Assembly (NCBI GenBank): GCA_015222065.1
Contig: JADFUQ010000172.1
Coordinates: 1 to 5,089 of the forward strand
Reading direction: 5' to 3'
Source: Bacteroidota bacterium
GTDB lineage: Bacteria; Bacteroidota; Bacteroidia; Bacteroidales; VadinHA17
DNA: 5,089 nt
The notes under the pieces were generated by a model, which made no database searches, was not told the DNA's origin, and saw only the letters and a program-made list of their open reading frames with translations. Shown in pieces: positions 1 to 5,089 of the stretch. The first letter of the stretch is position 1, and each line of letters starts with the position of its first letter. The translations under genes were made by a program, and so were the position numbers.

Positions 1-819
1 ATACGTGGCAGTTATTTGTTCTGCAACTTTCAGATACACTTCCGCGTATCTCCGTCCAAATTCCCTTTGCGATATGGCATCGAAATGAATACTGTCACTA
101 TTGAATGTTAGCCCATCCGATGATACAAAGCCGTTAAGTTTAGATTCCTTCGCTATTGAAAGATGGGCTTCATTGACCATCTCTTCTGAGGGGGTGAGGG
201 GTTTACCTGGAAACTGTCCCATCTTACCGATTATAAATGGTACATTGGGAGCATTTATATCTTCTCTGAATCGCTTAATCAAATCTTTCAGGTTCTTTTC
301 ATACTCTTCAGCAAGTCCGGGTTTGCAATCGCTGCTTCCCTGATGCCAGAGAATGCCTTTTAGAACCCCATCCTTAATTGCCCGTTTTGTTCTCCTGATT
401 GCATCATCGTAAGGATAACTCTGTGTTTGATACCATTCCTGACCTGGTTTCCAGACTGATATTGGCGATCCGCCTGTTGCACAGGGAATAAGTCCAATTG
501 TGATCTCCTTGTTCCTCTCTGCCAGAGTGATACCGAATGTTCTTCCAGGACCTACACCGGCAACTTTTTTATCGAAATGTATTGGATCAATCGCTGGCGC
601 CCAATTTTCATCTTTAGTTAATGTCAGAACTCTTGGATAAGGTATAGTGTCTTCTTGCTCAACTAAACCTCTGCCTGCCATATTCGACTGACCAACAAGT
701 AGAAACAAATGAAAATTCTCCCGGTCCTGATTTCCGGATTGAGGCTTTTCTTTTCTGTTGCAGCAAATGGCAATCAGGCAAAAAAGCAGAATGCCTGAAT
801 TTCTGATGTATTTTTTCAT
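1..819 (-). CDS. SGNH/CE6-type acetylesterase (sialate O-acetylesterase-like, DUF303/SASA), C-terminus cut by window edge
   Basis: The reading frame opens at an ATG at 819 and stays open for 273 codons to base 1. The family hydrolyses O-acetyl esters on sugars such as xylan or sialic acid. Visible blocks are GQSNMAG at residues 43-49 (nucleophile Ser45), ATGGSPI at 114-120, WHQGSSD at 158-164, and DSIHF at 242-246, which supplies the DxxH Asp242/His245 pair. Known relatives end soon after this last block, so only a short tail is probably missing. The N-terminus has a basic start, a hydrophobic stretch (about 9-18) and Cys19/Cys20, followed by a polar linker. This suggests an exported lipoprotein, although the lipobox is imperfect. 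The gene starts 18 bases after the stop of the upstream oxidoreductase, so it is probably the last or a late gene of that operon. In many relatives the WHQGSSD block reads WxQGE(S/A)(D/N); here Ser replaces the Glu. The true substrate cannot be read from the sequence. Confidence 0.88.
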   Translation of the reverse strand, partial: MKKYIRNSGILLFCLIAICCNRKEKPQSGNQDRENFHLFLLVGQSNMAGRGLVEQEDTIPYPRVLTLTKDENWAPAIDPIHFDKKVAGVGPGRTFGITLAERNKEITIGLIPCATGGSPISVWKPGQEWYQTQSYPYDDAIRRTKRAIKDGVLKGILWHQGSSDCKPGLAEEYEKNLKDLIKRFREDINAPNVPFIIGKMGQFPGKPLTPSEEMVNEAHLSIAKESKLNGFVSSDGLTFNSDSIHFDAISQREFGRRYAEVYLKVAEQITATY

Positions 820-837
820 TATAGACTCACTTTTATG

Positions 838-1830
838 TTATAATTTGACTTCTTCCCATTTTTCGCTTAAGACCGATTTCTCCAGTGCTTCAAGCACAGC
901 CACGCAACTTAATATACTCTGATGGCTACGCGGTTCCTTCCCGGTGCGGAACATTTCAACCATATCCTTATAATTTCTAGCGGGATCTGTTTCTTCTACC
1001 CGCGATTTGAGTTCTACTATCCTATCTTCAGTTTCTATAAATGTTTCCCAACCGTAATGCAGACTGCTAAAAACAAGGGTGGCAAGCATTCCGTTTCTAT
1101 AAGCAAGACTTGCACTGGCGTTTTTACCATTTCTTGTGATCCGCACTTTTTCAATATCCTCTCCGAAAATATACATAAGTGGTTGGACGATATGTACTCC
1201 GTAAAAAAATATACCGCCATACTTCGACTCGATATCCACAGGTCCATATCTTACTACCTGGTTGATTTTTTCCATTGATTCAACCTGCTTCTTTATGTCA
1301 AACGTAGCATCACTTTGAGCAACCGAACTAAAAGAGGTGACCGGTGTTCCGAGATCACGAGCCATTTGTAGAAATTCTTTCCCCTCCGATACCCGATAGC
1401 AAAATGGCTTGTCGATAAAGGTTGGTATACCGGCCTTGACAAAAGGGGTAGCTGCCTCAAGGTGATATTTTGCATGCCGGTGATCAACGATCAGCGCATC
1501 TATCTTTCCCAGCATTTCTTTCGGGTCTTTTACCATATTGGGTATTCCACCCTTATCCATGGCATCCCTGGCAAATTCATCAGTCTCACCCCAGACATAA
1601 AGTACTTCCACGCCCGGAAATTTCTTTTCTATATTAAACATACGGCCAAACCCCCTGGTATGAGAATTTTCGGCGCCAATTATTCCGATACGAATAAGTT
1701 TATCATCTTTGTGTTTTATTTTACTATGGTTAGATGTTATTTGTGCTGCATTTAAAAGTGGTGAAGAAAAAGCGTATGCAGATAAGCTAACTTTACCCAT
1801 TTTTCTGATAAAAGATCTTCTTGAATTCAT
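838..1830 (-). CDS. Tat-signal Gfo/Idh/MocA family protein with atypical active site
   Basis: This is a 330-residue protein. The N-terminus has a twin-arginine motif (SRRSFIRK, residues 3-10) and a hydrophobic stretch to about residue 28, which indicates folded export through Tat. A Rossmann-like domain follows. The cofactor loop reads GIIGAENSH (49-57) instead of the usual GxGxxG form. The family's EKP motif is present as DKP (140-142), keeping Lys141, and GVH (211-213) supplies the conserved His213. The Asp that normally sits four or seven residues before this His is not there; the stretch reads YGGIFFYGVH. The C-terminal domain is short compared with the upstream paralogue. Family members are NAD(P)-dependent sugar dehydrogenases or, in some branches, NAD-dependent glycosidases. 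With the altered loop and lost Asp, this one may have modified chemistry or play a partner role. The ATG at 1830 is chosen because the Tat motif follows it directly. No Shine-Dalgarno is visible. It lies 37 bases after the upstream oxidoreductase and 18 before the esterase. Confidence 0.9.
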   Translation of the reverse strand: MNSRRSFIRKMGKVSLSAYAFSSPLLNAAQITSNHSKIKHKDDKLIRIGIIGAENSHTRGFGRMFNIEKKFPGVEVLYVWGETDEFARDAMDKGGIPNMVKDPKEMLGKIDALIVDHRHAKYHLEAATPFVKAGIPTFIDKPFCYRVSEGKEFLQMARDLGTPVTSFSSVAQSDATFDIKKQVESMEKINQVVRYGPVDIESKYGGIFFYGVHIVQPLMYIFGEDIEKVRITRNGKNASASLAYRNGMLATLVFSSLHYGWETFIETEDRIVELKSRVEETDPARNYKDMVEMFRTGKEPRSHQSILSCVAVLEALEKSVLSEKWEEVKL

Positions 1831-1867
1831 ATTTAATGTTTGAAATTATTGTTTTAAAATCGCTTTC

Positions 1868-3220
1868 TTATATTTTATCTGGTAACACGTGTGGATAACG
1901 ATATTGTCTTGTCAGGTAGTTGTTGGCATCGGCGTCATCAATAAATGTCTCAGAATATGGATTAAAATTTAGCGCTCTGCCTGTTCTATAGGAAATATTT
2001 GCCATATGACACATGGCAGTTGACATATGTCCTTCGAGGATGTCTGCATTCAGGTTTTGCCATTTACGTGATCTGACAGAATTGATAAAGTTAACGAAAT
2101 GAGGATCAATGCCTGCATGCACTCCTTTACGGTCGAGCTCCGATGAATCAGTTTTTATATCCTTTGCTGAAAGAAAAGGGCCAGGTTCATTCTTCCTTCC
2201 AAAATATGTCCTGAACTCACCACTTTTCAAATACATCCACCCTTCAGATCCGTAAAAGAAATTACCTACTCTCATGTCTTGTTCCAAATTCGTGTACAGA
2301 TTCCTTATTTCACATTCAACCAAGGTTCCGTCATCGTATTCATATACCACAACTTGTGTATTTGGGGTTTCCTGATCGGAATCAAAGACAAAGTATCCAC
2401 CGCTGCAATGCACCTTAACCGGATGCACACGCTTATTCATGCCCCAGCGGGCTTTGTCCATAATATGGATTCCGTTGTTGCCCATGTCGGTGGTGCTTGT
2501 ATCCCAGAACCAATGCCAGGTATAATGAAAGCGGTTTTCATTAAAGGGGCGGTATGGTGCAGGCCCCAGGAAAAGACCCCAATTTACACCCTCCGGGATG
2601 TCACTATCTGGTTTATGACCGATACTTTCTCTGGGTCCGTAATATACTCCCCTTGCAAGATAGATATCTCCAAGTTTTCCTTCCTGTAAAAATTTTATAG
2701 CTTCTTTGGTTATATGGTCACTCCGGCTTTGGGTGCCTACCTGAACTACGCGTTTATATTTCCTGGCTGCCTCCACCATTTTTCTTCCTTCATCGATCGT
2801 GTATGAAACCGGTTTTTCCACATATACATCTTTTCCTGCCTGGCAGGCCCATATAGAATGAAGGGCATGCCAGTGGTCGGGTGTGGCCAAAGAAACAGCA
2901 TCAATACTTTCATCTTCAAGTATCTCACGGAAATCAACGACAGTTTTCGGTTTTTCACCACTGAATTCTTTTATTTCATTCACTGCTTTCGGGAATAAAC
3001 GCTCATCCACATCGCAGATAGTGGTTACTCTAACATTAGGTATCTGGCTGAACTGCCTGCAATGTTCTGCTCCTCTGCTTCGAATTCCTACAACAGCAAT
3101 ATTGATCCGGTCGTTTGGACTCTCTGCAAATACATTTTTCGCTAAAGGTGCACCGATTATTATACCTGCGGTGCCGGTTACAGTTTTTTTTATGAATTTT
3201 CTTCGATTATCCGGGCACAT
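1868..3220 (-). CDS. Tat-signal Gfo/Idh/MocA family oxidoreductase
   Basis: This 450-residue protein is the likely first gene of the minus-strand operon. The twin-arginine signal is NRRKFIKK (5-12), followed by a hydrophobic stretch and a possible cleavage site after VFA (30-32). The Rossmann domain begins near residue 39 with VVGIRSRG (43-50), a G-x4-G variant. ATPDHWH (112-118) and the family's catalytic EKP (135-137) follow. The second domain carries GPAPYRPFN (219-227), the aromatic WHWFWD (235-240) and DMGNNGIHIMD (245-255), so the usual catalytic Asp245 and His252 are present. The C-terminus is the long form typical of Bacteroidota and Planctomycetes exported members. Family knowledge suggests NAD(P)-dependent oxidation or reduction of a sugar or glycoside, possibly with tightly bound cofactor because the protein is exported. 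It lacks obvious resemblance to the GH109 N-acetylgalactosaminidase branch, so that specific activity is not claimed. The ATG at 3220 directly precedes the Tat motif; there is no clear Shine-Dalgarno, only an A/T-rich leader. Confidence 0.93.
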   Translation of the reverse strand: MCPDNRRKFIKKTVTGTAGIIIGAPLAKNVFAESPNDRINIAVVGIRSRGAEHCRQFSQIPNVRVTTICDVDERLFPKAVNEIKEFSGEKPKTVVDFREILEDESIDAVSLATPDHWHALHSIWACQAGKDVYVEKPVSYTIDEGRKMVEAARKYKRVVQVGTQSRSDHITKEAIKFLQEGKLGDIYLARGVYYGPRESIGHKPDSDIPEGVNWGLFLGPAPYRPFNENRFHYTWHWFWDTSTTDMGNNGIHIMDKARWGMNKRVHPVKVHCSGGYFVFDSDQETPNTQVVVYEYDDGTLVECEIRNLYTNLEQDMRVGNFFYGSEGWMYLKSGEFRTYFGRKNEPGPFLSAKDIKTDSSELDRKGVHAGIDPHFVNFINSVRSRKWQNLNADILEGHMSTAMCHMANISYRTGRALNFNPYSETFIDDADANNYLTRQYRYPHVLPDKI

Positions 3221-3270
3221 AGTTTATTATTTTAAGATTCGTTGAAACAGTTATTTTACACAATAAATAT

Positions 3271-3350
3271 ATTCAAAATTAAAAAATTCATTTAAGTATA
3301 TTCTAAATTTTTATATTATTTTTACCTTTTATTGAAATAAAATTTGAATA
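3271..3350. promoter_or_regulatory. Cluster of ATTCAAA-like words, possible operator
   Basis: ATTCAAAATTA lies at 3271-3281 and ATTCTAAATTTTTA at 3300-3313 on the plus strand. The inverted form TAAAATTTGAAT lies at 3338-3349 (ATTCAAATTTTA on the minus strand). The second and third copies form an imperfect inverted repeat centred near 3325. The first copy overlaps the predicted -7 element and the second the -33 element of the minus-strand operon, where a repressor would be expected. ATTCAAAT recurs upstream of the aldolase gene at 4286-4293. The composition is AT-rich and a similar word also occurs inside the regulator coding region, so this is a hypothesis. Confidence 0.28.
3274..3307 (-). 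promoter_or_regulatory. Candidate Bacteroidota-type promoter for the minus-strand operon
   Basis: Read on the minus strand, 3281-3274 is TAATTTTG, an exact match to the Bacteroidota -7 element TAnnTTTG. Upstream, 3307-3303 reads TTTAG, a partial match to the -33 TTTG element, separated by 21 bases. Transcription would start a few bases past 3274, leaving a leader of roughly 45-50 bases before the ATG at 3220. The region is very AT-rich, so a chance match is possible, but spacing and position both fit. Confidence 0.5.
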
Positions 3351-3358
3351 AATTAAGG

Positions 3359-3415
3359 TTGTGAAAGAATTATTTGTTTCGACAACCATGTTTTATCTAA
3401 TTTGTGAAATTATTT
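3359..3415 (+). repeat. Spaced direct repeat TTGTGAAA...ATTATTT upstream of the regulator
   Basis: TTGTGAAAGAATTATTT at 3359-3375 recurs as TTGTGAAATTATTT at 3402-3415, differing by a three-base insertion. The copies start 43 bases apart, close to four turns of the helix, so the two sites would face the same side. A weaker inverted relative, TTGTGTAA, is seen on the minus strand at 3263-3256. DeoR-family repressors commonly bind spaced repeats in their own promoter regions, so this is a candidate operator pair for the gene starting at 3464. Confidence 0.4.
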
Positions 3416-3426
3416 TTTATAAAAAA
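3398..3426. repeat. Adjacent inverted repeat and AT palindrome
   Basis: Bases 3398-3412 form a perfect inverted repeat with arms TAATTT and AAATTA around GTG. Directly next to it, 3413-3426 is a perfect 14-base palindrome made of six T, AT and six A. Together they lie 38-66 bases upstream of the regulator start, where a promoter or autoregulatory operator is expected. No clear TAnnTTTG promoter was found for the plus strand. The nearest is CTAATTTG (3397-3404), with TTTG (3373-3376) 20 bases before it. Confidence 0.35.
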
Positions 3427-3463
3427 AATTGTTTGTTTTATATTAATTATTAAATCTAAATAA

Positions 3464-4249
3464 GTGGGAAGATCATTCAGTAAATCAACTGTTTCCAGGA
3501 GAGCTCAAATCCTGGAAGAACTTGATTCAAAAGGACAGGTTTTTGTTAGTGAATTAAGTAAATCATTTAATGTTAGTGAGGTAACCATTAGAAATGACCT
3601 TGCACATCTGGAAAAACAAAAAATGTTGATACGCGCCAGGGGTGGTGCTATTAAAATAAAGCTTTATCATATTGGGATAGATACTCCTTTCTCTGATAAA
3701 CAGAAGCAATTCTTTAAAGAAAAACAAAGGATTGGAAAAGCTGCCATAAGGTTTATTAAAGATGGTGATACAATTGTTCTGGATTCCGGAACTACTACAA
3801 CGGAGATTGCTAACAACCTTAGTAAGTTTAAAGATTTGACAATTATTACTAACGCTTTAAATATTGCCAGTATCATTGCTGAAAATAGCAAGATCAATAT
3901 TTTCATGCCGGGTGGATTTATACGAAAAAAATCTCTGTCAATGGTTGGTGGTCTGGCAGAGGAAAGCTTTGAAAATTTTTTCTGTGATAAATTGTTTCTT
4001 GGTGTGGATGGTTTTGATACAATCCATGGTTTATCAACTGCAAATGTTGAAGAGGGCCATATGAATCAGGTCATGATAGAAATTGCCAGGAAGGTAATTG
4101 TAGTCACGGATTCAAGAAAGTTTTCAAGAAGACAATTTGCATTCATTGCTCCAATTTCAAAGATAGATGTTGTAATAACGGATTCGGGAATTTCCGAAGA
4201 TGACAAACAAAGATTGATAAAAAACGGAATAGAAGTCATTATTGTATGA
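3464..4249 (+). CDS. DeoR/AgaR-family sugar-phosphate-responsive transcriptional regulator
   Basis: This is a 261-residue protein, the normal length for the family. Residues 11-62 form the DeoR winged helix-turn-helix. The recognition helix contains VSEVTIRNDL (37-46), with Asn where many relatives have a second Arg, and the wing ends in RARGGA (57-62). The C-terminal sensor domain has IGKAA (90-94), DSGTTTTEIA (107-116), TNALNIA (129-135), MPGGF (148-152), a GVDGF loop (180-184) and TDSRKF (215-220). These are the conserved sugar-phosphate-binding elements of the DeoR C-terminal domain. The start is a GTG at 3464: the codon before it is TAA, and no in-frame ATG occurs before the HTH. No Shine-Dalgarno is visible. 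It is divergent from the oxidoreductase operon and upstream of the GatZ/KbaZ gene, an arrangement recalling AgaR-type control of galactose-type sugar catabolism. It probably represses one or both sides and releases DNA on binding a phosphorylated sugar; the ligand is unknown. Confidence 0.93.
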   Translation: MGRSFSKSTVSRRAQILEELDSKGQVFVSELSKSFNVSEVTIRNDLAHLEKQKMLIRARGGAIKIKLYHIGIDTPFSDKQKQFFKEKQRIGKAAIRFIKDGDTIVLDSGTTTTEIANNLSKFKDLTIITNALNIASIIAENSKINIFMPGGFIRKKSLSMVGGLAEESFENFFCDKLFLGVDGFDTIHGLSTANVEEGHMNQVMIEIARKVIVVTDSRKFSRRQFAFIAPISKIDVVITDSGISEDDKQRLIKNGIEVIIV

Positions 4250-4257
4250 TCACTTAT

Positions 4258-4317
4258 AAATCACGTTTTTGGTTATGTTCTAAACATTCAAATGATAAAA
4301 ATGTAACTGCGTGATTT
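4258..4317. repeat. 8-bp perfect inverted repeat between regulator and aldolase gene
   Basis: AAATCACG at 4258-4265 is the exact reverse complement of CGTGATTT at 4310-4317, enclosing 44 bases. Inside lie a smaller inverted repeat, ACATT/AATGT (4284-4288 and 4300-4304), and the ATTCAAAT word at 4286-4293. The long loop and the lack of a good T run make a standard terminator unlikely. A paired operator or a leader RNA structure for the downstream gene fits better, but neither is proven. Confidence 0.35.
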
Positions 4318-4367
4318 TCGAACCAAAGAAGTGAGCAGGGTCTGAAAAGATAAATCCCATTATTTAT

Positions 4368-4371
4368 GGAG
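4368..4371 (+). promoter_or_regulatory. Shine-Dalgarno for the GatZ/KbaZ gene
   Basis: GGAG lies eight bases before the ATG at 4380, within a purine-rich run. It supports this start over the ATG at 4366, whose frame closes after six codons. It is the only clear Shine-Dalgarno in the window. Confidence 0.6.
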
Positions 4372-4379
4372 AAGAGAAT

Positions 4380-5089
4380 ATGGTAAAAAATGCAAGAGAT
4401 ATTTTTCTTGATTTAATGGCAGATAATCGAAAGGGTGCGGGAAAAGGAATCTATTCTATATGCTCTGCCAATTTCACTGTATTAGAAGCATGTTTAAGTC
4501 AGGCAAAAGAGGATAATACAATAATATTAATAGAATCTACTTCAAATCAGGTTGATCAGTTTGGTGGTTATACGGGGATGAGACCCGCTGATTTTGTTAG
4601 TTATGTACATTCTATTGCAGACAAAGTTGATTTTCCAAAGGAAATGATTTTACTTGGAGGAGACCATCTGGGTCCTAATGCCTGGCAGAACCTTTCTTCT
4701 GAAGAGGCAATGGCTAACTCAGAAGTACTTATTGAGGAATATGTTAAGGCCGGTTACCAAAAGATTCATCTTGATACAAGTATGTTCTGTGCTGACGATG
4801 AGGGAGATAGATCTAAGCCTCTGGACGATGAAGTTGTGGCATCAAGAACTGTAGCGCTTGTCCGTGTGGCTGAAGATACATGGAGAAAATACTGTAAGAA
4901 TACTCCGGAACCTGTTTATATTATTGGAACTGAAGTTCCTGTTCCCGGTGGAGCTCAGGAAGAAGAGGATGTAATAACAGTAACAAGTGCTGAAGATGCT
5001 GCCAGGACTATTTCAGTTACCAATAAATATTTTCTTGATGAAGGTCTTGAGAGTGCCTGGAGCCGGGTTGTTGGAGTTGTAGTACAACC
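4380..5089 (+). CDS. gatZ/kbaZ: GatZ/KbaZ-type D-tagatose-1,6-bisphosphate aldolase non-catalytic subunit, C-terminus cut by window edge
   Basis: 236 full codons are visible, a little over half of the roughly 420-residue family length. Hallmarks, in order, are IYSICSAN (24-31), IESTSNQVDQFGGYTGM (51-67), GGDHLGPNAW (93-102), KIHLDTSM (128-135), IGTEVPVPGG (182-191) and VVGVVVQ at the edge. These match E. coli GatZ/KbaZ almost block for block. In E. coli this subunit stabilises and activates the catalytic class II aldolase GatY/KbaY, which splits tagatose-1,6-bisphosphate into dihydroxyacetone phosphate and glyceraldehyde-3-phosphate in galactitol and N-acetylgalactosamine breakdown. The family was earlier annotated as a possible tagatose-6-phosphate kinase. 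It is cytoplasmic. The gene lies 130 bases after the regulator on the same strand with its own Shine-Dalgarno, so it is either co-transcribed or separately promoted and probably regulated by that neighbour. No GatY/KbaY partner is in the window; it could lie downstream. The internal acidic stretch near 138-150 (CADDEGDRSKPLDD) differs from the E. coli protein in length and sequence. Confidence 0.93.
   Translation, partial: MVKNARDIFLDLMADNRKGAGKGIYSICSANFTVLEACLSQAKEDNTIILIESTSNQVDQFGGYTGMRPADFVSYVHSIADKVDFPKEMILLGGDHLGPNAWQNLSSEEAMANSEVLIEEYVKAGYQKIHLDTSMFCADDEGDRSKPLDDEVVASRTVALVRVAEDTWRKYCKNTPEPVYIIGTEVPVPGGAQEEEDVITVTSAEDAARTISVTNKYFLDEGLESAWSRVVGVVVQ

Noticed and set aside
922..1278. Plus-strand 118-codon open frame
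   Set aside because: It lies wholly opposite the well-supported oxidoreductase at 838-1830, and its translation resembles no family.
2279..2689. Plus-strand 136-codon open frame
   Set aside because: It is antisense to conserved domains of the 1868-3220 oxidoreductase and has no recognisable motif or ribosome binding site.
1868..3220. GH109-type alpha-N-acetylgalactosaminidase, tempting because of the galactosamine-like context
   Set aside because: The EKP and DMGNNGIH motifs and long C-terminus fit general exported Gfo/Idh/MocA oxidoreductases; I do not see features specific to GH109.
3388..3453. A 21-codon ATG-initiated reading frame just upstream of the regulator, possibly a leader peptide
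   Set aside because: It has no ribosome binding site, lies in low-complexity AT-rich DNA, and runs through the inverted repeats; nothing in its composition supports translation.
4258..4330. Rho-independent terminator after the regulator
   Set aside because: The stem has a 44-base loop and is followed by only four T bases, so it is not a convincing terminator.
1..5089. CRISPR array, insertion sequence, tRNA or rRNA
   Set aside because: No regularly spaced repeats, transposase fragments, terminal inverted repeats or RNA gene signatures were seen.

Overview
The window looks like a carbohydrate-use locus from a member of the Bacteroidota. This rests on three things. Most starts lack a Shine-Dalgarno sequence, the main intergenic region is very AT-rich and carries a TAnnTTTG-type promoter element, and the left half encodes a pair of Tat-exported Gfo/Idh/MocA oxidoreductases of a kind common in that phylum and in Planctomycetes. 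The assignment is an inference from gene content and signals; no rRNA or other phylogenetic marker is present.

Left half (1-3220, minus strand): a tight three-gene run, probably one operon, read from right to left. First comes a 450-residue Tat-signal Gfo/Idh/MocA oxidoreductase (1868-3220). Next is a divergent 330-residue Tat-signal Gfo/Idh/MocA protein (838-1830) that keeps the catalytic Lys and His but has an atypical nucleotide-binding loop and no visible catalytic Asp. Last is an SGNH/CE6-type acetylesterase with a probable lipoprotein signal (1-819), which runs off the left edge after all its catalytic blocks. The gaps are 37 and 18 bases. All three products appear to be exported and could act together on acetylated or otherwise modified sugars outside the cytoplasm.

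Middle (3221-3463): a 243-base, strongly AT-rich divergent promoter region. It holds a good promoter candidate for the minus-strand operon, a spaced direct repeat (TTGTGAAA...ATTATTT, 43 bases apart), a perfect 6-3-6 inverted repeat, a 14-base AT palindrome, and several ATTCAAA-like words. It is a credible control region for the divergently encoded regulator.

Right half (3464-5089, plus strand): a DeoR/AgaR-type sugar-phosphate-responsive repressor with a GTG start. A 130-base gap follows with an 8-bp inverted repeat. Then comes the first 236 codons of a GatZ/KbaZ-type tagatose-bisphosphate aldolase subunit, cut by the right edge. The regulator and the aldolase subunit point to cytoplasmic catabolism of a galactose-type sugar (galactitol, N-acetylgalactosamine or a relative). 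The exported proteins on the other strand may prepare that sugar.

Every protein belongs to a known family. What may be new is the combination (exported paired oxidoreductases, acetylesterase, DeoR regulator and GatZ/KbaZ) and the unusual active site of the second oxidoreductase.
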